DNA of 37,334 nt. It comes from Desulfuromonas sp. Lineage in GTDB: Bacteria > Desulfobacterota > Desulfuromonadia > Desulfuromonadales > Geopsychrobacteraceae. The stretch lies in contig PKUC01000079.1 in assembly GCA_002868865.1 (NCBI GenBank), forward strand, positions 1-37,334, given 5' to 3'. The notes beneath the pieces were generated by a model. That model was not told the origin of the DNA. It did no database searches and saw nothing but the letters and a program-made list of their open reading frames with translations. Positions within the stretch are counted from its first letter, which is position 1; each line of letters begins with the position of its first letter. Shown here in pieces: positions 6,174 to 13,937 of this stretch. The position numbers were made by a program, and so were the translations under genes.

Positions 6174-7439
6174 ATGGACATACTTGCACTGAATTGTGGC
6201 AGTTCTTCTGTCAAGTATCAGCTTTTCGATTGGATTCGCAAAGAAGTGATCGCCAAAGGGATGGTCGAGCGGGTCACAGTCGGGGACTCCTATATCATCC
6301 ACGAGGTCCCCGGGCGCGAAACATACCGAGAAGAATACGAATGCCCCGACCACACCACCGCAATCCACCTGATTATCAAGGTTCTGACCAGCAAAGACCA
6401 TGGTGTCGTCAGCGACATGAGTGAAATCTCAGCGGTCGGACATCGCGTTGTCCACGGCGGCGAGAAATTCACCTGCTCGGTGAAAATCGACTCCGCAGTC
6501 CTCGATGCGATCAAAGAGGTTCAGCACTTGGCGCCGCTCCACAATCCCCCCAACATCTCGGGAATCGAAGCGGCGCAGGCTAATCTTCCCGATGTTCCGC
6601 ACATCGCAATTTTTGATACCGCCTTCCATCAGACCATGCCGAAGTATGCGTACACCTACCCGGTCCCTTATGAGTGGTACGAGAAGCACGGTGTGCGCCG
6701 CTACGGTTTCCATGGCACCAGCCACCTCTATGTCTCCAAGCGGGCGGCGGTACTACTGGGCAAGGCACCCAAAGATTGCAACATCATCACCATGCACATC
6801 GGCAACGGCGTCTCCCACACCGCAATCAAAAATGGCGTCTCCGTCGACACATCGATGGGGCTGACCCCCCTTGAGGGGGCGGTCATGGGAACCCGCTGCG
6901 GCGATATCGACCCGGCGATTCCGGCATTTATCCAGGAGCGTGAAGAGATGTCTCCACGGGAGATCGACAACGTCTTGAACAAGAAATCGGGCGTTTACGG
7001 CGTCACCGGAAAATACACCGATCGTCGCGATATCATCGAAGCGGCCGAAGAGGGCTGCGAACGCAGTCAACTGGCGCTGGAGATCGAAGCCTATCGACTG
7101 AAAAAATATATCGGCTCCTACTTCGCCGCTGTCGGAAACCTTGACGCTGTTGTCTTTACCGCCGGCGTCGGGGAGATGGGCTGGCTGATCCGCGAAAAAA
7201 CACTCGAAGGTCTGCAGGCCATGGGGATCATCATCGACAAAGACAAGAACCGCAACACCATGACCCGTAAGCGGGAGACCATGATCACCACACCGGACTC
7301 CCCCATCAAGGCCTTTGTCATCCCCACCGATGAGGAGCTTGTCTTTACCGAAGACGTCGTCGCCATCCTAGAGGGAACCTATACCGACCACATGAACTTT
7401 AAGTATTCATTCGCCGAAAGTACGTTCCAGCGTAAATAG
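6174..7439 (+). CDS. ackA: Acetate kinase
   Basis: This 421-residue cytoplasmic ASKHA-fold enzyme reversibly converts acetate plus ATP to acetyl phosphate plus ADP. Visible signatures are LNCGSSSVKYQLF at the N terminus (Asn7), VGHRVVHGG, FDTAFHQTMP, the phosphate-binding HIGNGVS and MGTRCGDIDP with Arg241, and a C-terminal TAGVGE. Arg241 and Asn7 coincide with the numbering of the Methanosarcina enzyme. The ATG at 6174 follows GGAGGAAG; an in-frame TTG at 6156 lies before the ribosome site and is rejected. No pta gene is adjacent. In acetate-using deltaproteobacteria the enzyme can run in the acetate-activation direction. Confidence 0.98.
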   Translation: MDILALNCGSSSVKYQLFDWIRKEVIAKGMVERVTVGDSYIIHEVPGRETYREEYECPDHTTAIHLIIKVLTSKDHGVVSDMSEISAVGHRVVHGGEKFTCSVKIDSAVLDAIKEVQHLAPLHNPPNISGIEAAQANLPDVPHIAIFDTAFHQTMPKYAYTYPVPYEWYEKHGVRRYGFHGTSHLYVSKRAAVLLGKAPKDCNIITMHIGNGVSHTAIKNGVSVDTSMGLTPLEGAVMGTRCGDIDPAIPAFIQEREEMSPREIDNVLNKKSGVYGVTGKYTDRRDIIEAAEEGCERSQLALEIEAYRLKKYIGSYFAAVGNLDAVVFTAGVGEMGWLIREKTLEGLQAMGIIIDKDKNRNTMTRKRETMITTPDSPIKAFVIPTDEELVFTEDVVAILEGTYTDHMNFKYSFAESTFQRK

Positions 7440-7457
7440 ACGTCACTGATACAACTC

Positions 7458-7503
7458 AAAAAAGAAGGCCCCTGGAACAGATGTTCCGGGGGCCTTCTTT
7501 TTT
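7458..7503. terminator. Strong bidirectional terminator between ackA and cytochrome gene
   Basis: A near-perfect 21-bp stem (7458-7478 with 7483-7503) closes a 4-nt AGAT loop. A and T tracts flank the GC core, so it works for ackA (plus) and the convergent multiheme cytochrome gene (minus). Confidence 0.95.
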
Positions 7504-7521
7504 GCCACATTATCACACCGC

Positions 7522-8976
7522 TCAGTTGCGTGCGTCGATGTCCAACTGCGCAGTGGCCATGTCGATCACCGGCAGCATCGGGACTTCGGTCAGTCCGTAG
7601 ACCTTCTCCAGATCGATATTTTTCGTCGCACTGCCCAGCAGTTTTTCCGCCATCTTCTGGTCGGCCTGACGATAGCGCAGACGCGCTTCGATCCGCAACG
7701 GACCAGTGGCGGACAAACCACCAAGACCGTAATAAACATCCTTGTACCCTTTAGGCGGAATTGTCTCATGTCGCGAGAAAGCGGTGACCGCCCACGGGTC
7801 GATGGCGAAATGAAAGTCGTCACCCATGCCGTCAGAATTAAAACGACGTACATCCTTCGGCAGGTGCCCATCGGCATCCAGAGTTCCACTGCTCAGAACG
7901 AGCGCACCCTGCGAATCGTATACCTCCAGCTCCAGCCACATCTCCCTCACATTGGTCAACGAGGTCGGCAAATTATGCCCTGCGCGGACATTTTTCACCC
8001 GTACTTTCAGTTCAGATAGCGCGCTCCCACGATAGAGCGGGGTCAATTCGAGTTGCGCAGCGGCTTGCAGGCGGGCAATCGCCATCTCGTATTTCTTTTG
8101 CACATTTGCAGCGAGATCTGTATCGCCGGACTTTTTAGCAGCCTCACCCGCAAGAAAATAGAGCAGATAGTTTGCGCCGTTGAAGTAGTGGCGATATTCG
8201 CCCGACACCGGCTTCCGGAAGTCGTCAGCCGCACTCAGAAAGGTCTCGGTCTCGACCATATGACAATCCTGGCAGTGAATCCCCTTTTGCGCATAGGGGC
8301 CATGCTTCCACTCCAGATAGGTGGCTTCCAGAGGAAAGTGCGCCTCGTAGTGATACACCTGATGGCAGCCGGCACAGAGGTCGGCCTGTTTATGAAGGGG
8401 AGATTCCTCACACTGGTGAAACCCCATCCCACACGCCTCATCCGGAGCAAACGGGCCCCGTTTGGCGGGCATAGACCCGTCCGCGGTCTCTACCCCGGGG
8501 CGCAGGACCAGAGAGCCGTTCTCCGGTTCGTGCGATGGCGTCTGCCAATGGGTTGTGCCGACCACCGAGTGACAGACATCGCAGGACACCCCCGCAAGCG
8601 TCATCGGACTGAGGCCTTCCAGGCCCGGCTTACTCAGCTCTCCCGTGACCACTCCGGCAGCGCTGTGACAACCTTCGCACTGCCTGGTCACGTCATGACC
8701 GGCTTTTTTATAGGCCAGCAGAAGCTCGCCCTGATAGATGGGATCAACCAGCGCCAAAGCGTGCACCGAACCGCTCCATTCTTCAAACTGTTGCGGATGA
8801 CAGCCAGCGCAGACATCGGGTGCATAAAATCCGGTCTCCGAAGCCTGATAATTAAAAAGGGAGGGATAGTAAGGGAACGCCTCATGATCAACCGTAAAAA
8901 CGTCACTGGCAAAACCGGATGAGACAAAACAGAACAGCCAGAAAAAACCGATAACAACACGTTTCAGAGCATTCAT
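7522..8976 (-). CDS. Periplasmic multiheme cytochrome c (five CXXCH, cytochrome c554 type)
   Basis: This 484-residue exported cytochrome has a signal peptide (1 to about 24, SSGFAS). Five CXXCH sites are at about 56, 100, 132, 201 and 235, all in the first half. The heme region has the look of the cytochrome c554 family, including CAGCHPQQFEEWSGSVHA. The second half (about 290-484) has no heme site and contains NLPTSLTNVREMWLELEV, suggestive of a beta-sandwich domain. An extra CGMGFHQC at 182-189 resembles a degenerate heme site. There is no membrane anchor, so it should be soluble in the periplasm. AAGGAT precedes the ATG, and a consensus promoter lies upstream. It is monocistronic; the electron partner is unknown. 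Confidence 0.88.
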   Translation of the reverse strand: MNALKRVVIGFFWLFCFVSSGFASDVFTVDHEAFPYYPSLFNYQASETGFYAPDVCAGCHPQQFEEWSGSVHALALVDPIYQGELLLAYKKAGHDVTRQCEGCHSAAGVVTGELSKPGLEGLSPMTLAGVSCDVCHSVVGTTHWQTPSHEPENGSLVLRPGVETADGSMPAKRGPFAPDEACGMGFHQCEESPLHKQADLCAGCHQVYHYEAHFPLEATYLEWKHGPYAQKGIHCQDCHMVETETFLSAADDFRKPVSGEYRHYFNGANYLLYFLAGEAAKKSGDTDLAANVQKKYEMAIARLQAAAQLELTPLYRGSALSELKVRVKNVRAGHNLPTSLTNVREMWLELEVYDSQGALVLSSGTLDADGHLPKDVRRFNSDGMGDDFHFAIDPWAVTAFSRHETIPPKGYKDVYYGLGGLSATGPLRIEARLRYRQADQKMAEKLLGSATKNIDLEKVYGLTEVPMLPVIDMATAQLDIDARN

Positions 8977-9024
8977 AGCTTATCCTTTTGAAGAGAGCCG
9001 ATCGAAACCACGACTAAATGCTGT

Positions 9025-9055
9025 ATTATACAGGACCACGCAGCCCCATTGTCAA
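9025..9055 (-). promoter_or_regulatory. Probable promoter of the c554-type cytochrome gene
   Basis: On the minus strand, perfect TTGACA (9050-9055) and perfect TATAAT (9025-9030) hexamers are separated by 19 bp, with TG directly before the -10. The long spacer may lower strength. The leader is about 40 nt. Confidence 0.65.
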
Positions 9056-9094
9056 TGTGAGTTTACCCCTTCACAACTCAGCGCCGCACCGTCC

Positions 9095-9982
9095 TCAAAA
9101 CAGCTCTTCGCGATAATCCGGTACGGCATCATACCAGTCGGGGTCGAGCTGCGCTGCTCGCACCGCCTGAGCAGCGGCGAGGATGAGACGTTGTCTATCT
9201 TTGGGATAGCTGCCGGCCAGAGCCAGCAGATTAGAAACGTGATTGGAGCGCAGGATCGTTTTTTGTGGCGACAGATGCTCAACAATCAGCAGCGCTTCTT
9301 CCAGAATCTGCCCCTGCGTCAGCGGTTCGATCTGTTGAAAAAAATCGTCATTATGGCGCTGAAACAGTGTGAGCAGAGAGAAGAACGCTGGCGACAACCG
9401 GTTGATCCAGTCCGCTGTCGCCAGAGCATGCTCCCGACTCCGCTGGTGACCGGCCAGTCCGAGAATCGCCGTGACAGACAGCTTGAAACCGGCCGCCTGC
9501 GCCTTGAGACAGAGATCCAGCATCTGCGAAGGCCCATACCCCTTGTTCGCCAGCTTCAGCGTTACAGCATCGCCGCTTTCGAGGCCGAAGTATAATTGCC
9601 GCAGTTTATGATAACGGAGCTGTTCGAGCTCAACTTGCGTTTTGCTGGCCAGACTGCGGGGCGAAGCATAGGCCGCGACACGGGTCAGATTAGGGAACGC
9701 AGACTGCACCCTCTCCAAGAGGGTCAACAGACCGGCCTGGGGGTAGATCAGCGCATCGCCATCGGCGAAAAAAATGCGGCGCACTGCGGCGCGATGTGCG
9801 TTCGGGATCGCAGCGATCTCCGCGAAAACCTCATCGACACTGCGCAGCCGAAACCGCTTGCTCTTATACATTCCGCAGAAGCGACACCGATTCTGAGAAC
9901 ACCCCAAAGTCACCTGAAAAATCAGACTGTGGGCCTCGGATGGCGGTCTGAACAGTGGCGCGTCATAATCAAAATAGTACAT
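9095..9982 (-). CDS. Radical SAM protein
   Basis: This is a 295-residue radical SAM enzyme of unassigned substrate. The [4Fe-4S] site is Cys28, Cys33 and Cys36 in LGCSQNRCRFCGMYK, a CX4CX2C spacing rather than the usual CX3CX2C. FFADGDALIYP and LYFGLESGD are the expected barrel motifs for SAM binding. No second cluster or cobalamin domain is visible. The ATG at 9982 has GGGAG upstream; the longer frame to 10069 would overlap the rhomboid gene and lacks support. It lies 13 bp after the rhomboid gene and is likely cotranscribed with it. The closest resemblance is to Elp3/YgiQ-like radical SAM proteins, but function cannot be named. Confidence 0.85.
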   Translation of the reverse strand: MYYFDYDAPLFRPPSEAHSLIFQVTLGCSQNRCRFCGMYKSKRFRLRSVDEVFAEIAAIPNAHRAAVRRIFFADGDALIYPQAGLLTLLERVQSAFPNLTRVAAYASPRSLASKTQVELEQLRYHKLRQLYFGLESGDAVTLKLANKGYGPSQMLDLCLKAQAAGFKLSVTAILGLAGHQRSREHALATADWINRLSPAFFSLLTLFQRHNDDFFQQIEPLTQGQILEEALLIVEHLSPQKTILRSNHVSNLLALAGSYPKDRQRLILAAAQAVRAAQLDPDWYDAVPDYREELF

Positions 9983-9995
9983 GAAAATCTCCCGT

Positions 9996-11168
9996 TCAGG
10001 TTCGGTCGGAGCGGCTGTGTCCCCCTTCGAGGAGACGTAGTTGACGCCGGGCCTCTTCGGCGCGGGCATCAGAACGGGCCAGATCCACCGCTGACAGAAA
10101 ATACTGATAGGCGCGGGTCGCCTGCCTGGGCTGCGCCATCAGCGCATAGCCGGCCCCAAGATAGGCCCGGTCCAGCAGATTGTCGTTCTGCCGTTCAGCG
10201 ATGAAACGTTTGTAGACCTGCAGCGCAGCACTATAATCACCTCTGCGCAACAAGCCATCACCGATTGCCAGTGCATCCTCGGGTGCAACCTGAAGCCGCT
10301 GCGCTCTGTGCCGAAGACCGAGATAGCAGGCAGCACCCTCGTCAAAGGCGCCGCCAGCCAGCAGCGAACCGACCTTTTCCGCACAGGGGGGCGATAGCTT
10401 TCCTTCCCGCCGGAAGTGCTTTTTTAGCGATGCCCAGGGCAGCCGCTCATGTGCGACTGCAGCTCCCAGACCGGCGACAAAACCGCCGATGTGGGCTCCA
10501 TGGGCCACGCCACCGCCGCCACTGCTCTGGACAAGAAACGGCAGCAGGTTGTCGATCAGCAGATAAAAGCCAAGAACGATCCGCGCCGGAACCATCAGGG
10601 TTGTCACCAGAAACGGAAACAGCAGAACGAAGCAGCGCACCCGGTTACGCGGAAACCAAACGTAATAGCAGCCTAATACACCAGAAATCGCTCCGGAGGC
10701 TCCCACCAGAGGGATCTGGGAGTTCCGGGCAAACAGTGCAAAGAACAGGGTCGCCGCCACACCGAAAAACAGATAGCCGAAAACATATCGCACCACCCCC
10801 AGGCGGTGTTCGACATTATCGCCGAATATCCACAAAAACAGCATATTTCCGCCGAGGTGCAACAGTCCCCCATGAAGAAACAGTGATGAAAACAACGCGA
10901 CCAGCGAGAACTCAGCGGGGCGGAATCCGTACTGAAACACCAGAACATCATACGCCGAGAGGTGTTCACGCACTTCGGCGGCAGTCACCGACCCGTAGAC
11001 TCCGATGGTCCGCAGGTATTCATGAAGGACGGGGTCACTCAAATCGGGTGAGCGGGCTGACAGCGGAAGCGTCACAAACAGATAAACCGCTACATTGATC
11101 CCAATCAGCAGGTAGGTCGCGTAGGGACGTCCAGGGGGGTTAGGTGTATCCGCAATGGGGAAGATCAT
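9996..11168 (-). CDS. Rhomboid-family intramembrane serine protease with C-terminal TPR region
   Basis: This 390-residue protein has a six-helix rhomboid core in residues 1 to about 245. The catalytic Ser158 is in GASGAISG and the partner His226 in AHGAHIGGFVAG. HLGGN (104-108) supplies the His/Asn of the oxyanion side, so the protease looks active. The soluble C-terminal part (about 250-390) contains TPR-like helices (DGLLRRGDYSAALQVYKRFIAE and following), probably cytoplasmic and protein-binding. A long loop between helix 1 and 2 holds SARSPDLSDP. The ribosome site is weak. It is transcribed ahead of the radical SAM gene. Substrate is unknown. Confidence 0.9.
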   Translation of the reverse strand: MIFPIADTPNPPGRPYATYLLIGINVAVYLFVTLPLSARSPDLSDPVLHEYLRTIGVYGSVTAAEVREHLSAYDVLVFQYGFRPAEFSLVALFSSLFLHGGLLHLGGNMLFLWIFGDNVEHRLGVVRYVFGYLFFGVAATLFFALFARNSQIPLVGASGAISGVLGCYYVWFPRNRVRCFVLLFPFLVTTLMVPARIVLGFYLLIDNLLPFLVQSSGGGGVAHGAHIGGFVAGLGAAVAHERLPWASLKKHFRREGKLSPPCAEKVGSLLAGGAFDEGAACYLGLRHRAQRLQVAPEDALAIGDGLLRRGDYSAALQVYKRFIAERQNDNLLDRAYLGAGYALMAQPRQATRAYQYFLSAVDLARSDARAEEARRQLRLLEGGHSRSDRT

Positions 11169-11327
11169 CTAAACGCTCATCGTCGGATTAACGGCAAAGG
11201 GTCAAAACCAAAGTACCACAGTCCATTCAAGTCGTCACCCGGGCATGTCACACCTTGCTTTTCCGCACACGAGGCGTTATTTTCACCCCGGAGGACAACA
11301 CCATTTTCATCGCCGGAGACACGATCC

Positions 11328-11930
11328 ATGAGCCTACTCTATCTGCTTGATCTGCTCGGCACCGCTGCCTTTGCGGCATCAGGTGCCTGGGCCGGTGTCC
11401 GGCGCGAAATGGACCTGTTCGGCGTCATGGTCCTGGGAATGGTGACCGCGATCGGCGGAGGTACGCTGCGCGACATCCTGCTGCACGACATGCCCCCCTT
11501 CTGTCTCAAGAACGAAACCTATCTATGGCTCTCGACGTTCATTTCTCTGCTGGTCTTCGCCGGCCATCGTCATCTGGGACGACTGCAGAATCCACTGCTC
11601 TATTGTGATGCTGTCGGATTGGGGACCTTCGTCGTCATCGGCACCGGAAAAGCCCTATCCTTCGGCCTGGGTCCGTTTGGCGCTGTGCTGATGGGAGTTA
11701 TGACCGCCACCGCGGGTGGACTGGTTCGGGATGTACTCTCCAACCGCATTCCGCTGATCCTCAACAAAGAGGTCTATGCCTCGGCCTGTCTCGTCGGAGC
11801 AGGACTGATGGTCCTCCTGCATCGCCTCGGGGTCGTGCACGAACTGAATCTGATCCTGTCTGCCAGCTGTGTCATACTGCTGCGGATCTTCGCGATCCGC
11901 AAAAACTGGTCGCTGCCACACGCCGAATAA
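11328..11930 (+). CDS. TRIC / UPF0126 family membrane protein (YadS/YicG-like)
   Basis: This 200-residue integral membrane protein is made of two homologous three-helix repeats plus a seventh helix. Each repeat carries the family glycine motif: AIGGGTLRDILL in the first half and TAGGLVRDVLS in the second. The family includes prokaryotic trimeric intracellular cation-type channels; some bacterial members have been linked to glycine uptake. The two basic LRD/VRD motifs match the conserved pore-lining sites. GGAG lies 9 nt before the ATG. It precedes the FAH-family gene by 27 bp and may be cotranscribed. Ion or substrate cannot be told from sequence. Confidence 0.9.
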   Translation: MSLLYLLDLLGTAAFAASGAWAGVRREMDLFGVMVLGMVTAIGGGTLRDILLHDMPPFCLKNETYLWLSTFISLLVFAGHRHLGRLQNPLLYCDAVGLGTFVVIGTGKALSFGLGPFGAVLMGVMTATAGGLVRDVLSNRIPLILNKEVYASACLVGAGLMVLLHRLGVVHELNLILSASCVILLRIFAIRKNWSLPHAE

Positions 11931-11957
11931 GCGCTGACCGCAATAAGGATATCAACC

Positions 11958-12617
11958 ATGAGCCATCACGTCACCCTGCTCGCCTCGGAGCAACCGATCC
12001 CCGTCGGAAAGATCCTCTGTCTCGGCCGCAACTATCTTGACCATATCCGGGAACTGGGCAATGCGGTTCCCGATCGACCGGTGATCTTCTGTAAACCGGC
12101 CAGCAGCCTGCTGAAAAACGGCGGTCAGATCCTACTTCCCGATTATACTGACGACTGCCACCATGAGCTGGAACTGGCCCTGCTGGTCGGAAAAACAGCT
12201 AAAAACATCGCCGAACAAGAGGCTCTTTCTCACCTGGCAGGATACGGGGTCGCCCTCGACCTGACCCTGCGTGATCTGCAGGCCGAACTTAAAGCCAAGG
12301 GGTTGCCGTGGGAGCTAGCCAAAGGGTTTGATACCTCCTGTCCGGTTTCGGCGTTTGTGGCGGCAGACCAAATCTCCGATCCCGACAACCTGAACCTGAG
12401 GCTGCACATCAACGGATCCCTCCGGCAATCGGGCAACACCAACATGATGATGCGCCCCGTCGCCCAGATTGTTGCCGAACTGTCACGTTATTATACCCTG
12501 GAAGCGGGGGATCTGATCCTGACCGGCACGCCTGGCGGGGTCGCGCGAATCGCCAGCGGTGACCGGCTGCGAGGAGAAATTGAAGGGGTCGGCGTCCTCG
12601 AGGTCTCGGTGGCATGA
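11958..12617 (+). CDS. Fumarylacetoacetate hydrolase family protein (acylpyruvase/FAHD1-like)
   Basis: This 219-residue single-domain enzyme has the FAH fold. Metal ligands are predicted as Glu70, Glu72 and Asp101 (HHELELALLVG and GVALDLTLRDLQ). KILCLGRNYLDHIREL near the N terminus and LTGTPGGVA near the C terminus are typical of YcgM/FAHD1-type proteins, which hydrolyse acylpyruvates or decarboxylate oxaloacetate. Length fits that subgroup rather than the longer FAH proper. AAGGAT precedes the ATG. Its stop overlaps the next start as ATGA. The exact substrate is not determinable. Confidence 0.93.
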   Translation: MSHHVTLLASEQPIPVGKILCLGRNYLDHIRELGNAVPDRPVIFCKPASSLLKNGGQILLPDYTDDCHHELELALLVGKTAKNIAEQEALSHLAGYGVALDLTLRDLQAELKAKGLPWELAKGFDTSCPVSAFVAADQISDPDNLNLRLHINGSLRQSGNTNMMMRPVAQIVAELSRYYTLEAGDLILTGTPGGVARIASGDRLRGEIEGVGVLEVSVA

Positions 12618-13510
12618 CGCAGCGACCGTCCCTCGCCCTGATCGGCCCGGGCCGAGTCGGCTGCGCCATCGGCAAACGGCTGCACGATGCCGGCTATCGG
12701 TGGCGGGCTCTGGTCGGCCGCCAACAGGAGACTCTCCGTGACGCAGCGGCATTTATCGGCATCGACCCACAGCGCGCCACCACCGACCTGTCACGCACCA
12801 TCGAAGCGGATGTCATTCTCCTCGCGGTTCAGGACGATGCCGTCATCGCTCTGGCTCACGAACTAGCCTCCCTCGGACTGAAAAAAACAACGACTCTGGT
12901 CCATTTCAGCGGCTTGTTACCAGCCTCAGTCATGGACACAGACCCCGGCGCTCCAACCCTGTCGATCCATCCACTCCTCAGCTTCGCCGATCGTGCAACG
13001 GCGCTCGTACAGCTCGAAGGTTGCCCCTGCGCCATCGAGAGCGAGAATGCCGCCTGTACTGCCCTCGGTCATAAACTGGTCGATGCGATCGGGGGGCGTG
13101 GATTTATTCTGCCCGCCACAGCGAAGACCCTCTATCACCTCGCTGCCAGTGTCGCCTCCAACTTTCAGATCACCCTCGCGGCCTGTGCTCGAAACCTGAT
13201 GACCCACTGCGGATTCGATCAACAGCAGGCCACCGAATTGCTGCGCCCACTTCAACAGGCCACAGCCGCAAACCTGGCGCATCTCTCCGCCGAAGAAGCG
13301 CTAACCGGCCCCATCGCCCGCGGCGATGTCAGCACCGTCGCTCATCACCTGCTGGCGTTAGCCACAGAAGTCCCCGACATGCTCGATCTTTACCGGGTCC
13401 TCGCCACCCACACCCTGACTCTGGCGCAAGCAGACCAGCGGCTCTCCGCAGCGGATGCTGAAGCGCTGAACACCCTCCTAAAACAACGCCCCCCAGACCC
13501 TCAGCACTAA
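12614..13510 (+). CDS. Rossmann-fold DUF2520 protein, putative NAD(P)-dependent oxidoreductase
   Basis: This 298-residue cytoplasmic protein has an N-terminal nucleotide-binding Rossmann domain (GPGRVGCAIG at 11-20, ADVILLAVQDDAV near 65-77, HFSGLLPA near 97). A helical C-terminal DUF2520-type domain (SIHPLLSFADR, then KTLYHLAASVASNF) follows. The layout is like 6-phosphogluconate/ketopantoate-type reductases. The substrate is unknown. It overlaps the FAH-family gene by 4 bp, so translation is coupled and the two may act on related oxo-acids; that link is inference. Confidence 0.88.
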   Translation: MTQRPSLALIGPGRVGCAIGKRLHDAGYRWRALVGRQQETLRDAAAFIGIDPQRATTDLSRTIEADVILLAVQDDAVIALAHELASLGLKKTTTLVHFSGLLPASVMDTDPGAPTLSIHPLLSFADRATALVQLEGCPCAIESENAACTALGHKLVDAIGGRGFILPATAKTLYHLAASVASNFQITLAACARNLMTHCGFDQQQATELLRPLQQATAANLAHLSAEEALTGPIARGDVSTVAHHLLALATEVPDMLDLYRVLATHTLTLAQADQRLSAADAEALNTLLKQRPPDPQH

Positions 13511-13540
13511 GCCGTCCGGCGCCATTGTTGACAGCCCAAC

Positions 13541-13569
13541 TTGTCTTTCTCCTGAACTGTATGTAAAAT
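13541..13569 (+). promoter_or_regulatory. Possible sigma70 promoter of the 74-residue membrane protein
   Basis: TTGTCT (13541-13546) and TAAAAT (13564-13569) have a 17-bp spacer. A TTGACA 15 bp upstream (13528-13533) is badly spaced for this -10. Confidence 0.4.
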
Positions 13570-13597
13570 TTAGTATGAGAGAAGAAAGGAGGACGAG

Positions 13598-13822
13598 ATG
13601 AAAGCGACAACGGCACAGAAGACCGATCTGAAGGACACCACACAGACATCTTTTGGGGCGACCTTGCTGGTCATCACCTTCCGCGTAGCTTTTATTCTTA
13701 CCCTGCTGGTGGTGATTGCAATCGCGGCGTGGGCTGGACTCGCGCTGTTCGGCGGGCTTGTCAGCGCTGGCGACCCGCTCACCCTGATCGCCGAATGGTT
13801 TAACGCCGTCACCGGACGATAG
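13598..13822 (+). CDS. Small single-pass membrane protein of unknown function
   Basis: This 74-residue protein has a polar, Thr-rich N terminus (about 1-18) and one long hydrophobic helix (about 20-54, LLVITFRVAFILTLLVVIAI and onward). A short amphipathic tail (PLTLIAEWFNAVTGR) follows. A strong GGAGG ribosome site and its own candidate promoter make it a credible gene. No family is recognised. It sits between the DUF2520 gene and the convergent ppdK gene with no obvious partner. Confidence 0.75.
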   Translation: MKATTAQKTDLKDTTQTSFGATLLVITFRVAFILTLLVVIAIAAWAGLALFGGLVSAGDPLTLIAEWFNAVTGR

Positions 13823-13872
13823 GGGCAAAGCGGCAGCACCTCGTCAACCGGAAGCGGGAATCGTCCTGCAAT

Positions 13873-13909
13873 AAAAAAAGAGCCCGGTGACCTGCGTCTC
13901 CGGGCTCTT
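13873..13909 (-). terminator. Intrinsic terminator of ppdK
   Basis: AAGAGCCCGG (13878-13887) pairs with CCGGGCTCTT (13900-13909). On the minus strand the stem is followed by a run of seven T, so it ends ppdK transcription. The plus-strand side lacks a clean T run. Confidence 0.88.
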
Positions 13910-13937
13910 GCTGTTTCAGTGGTACTGAGCGTTTGCG

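Noticed and set aside
8053-8922. 289-codon plus-strand open frame opposite the c554-type cytochrome gene
   Set aside because: It is fully antisense to a gene with five CXXCH motifs and a signal peptide; its product has no recognisable domain and no ribosome site.
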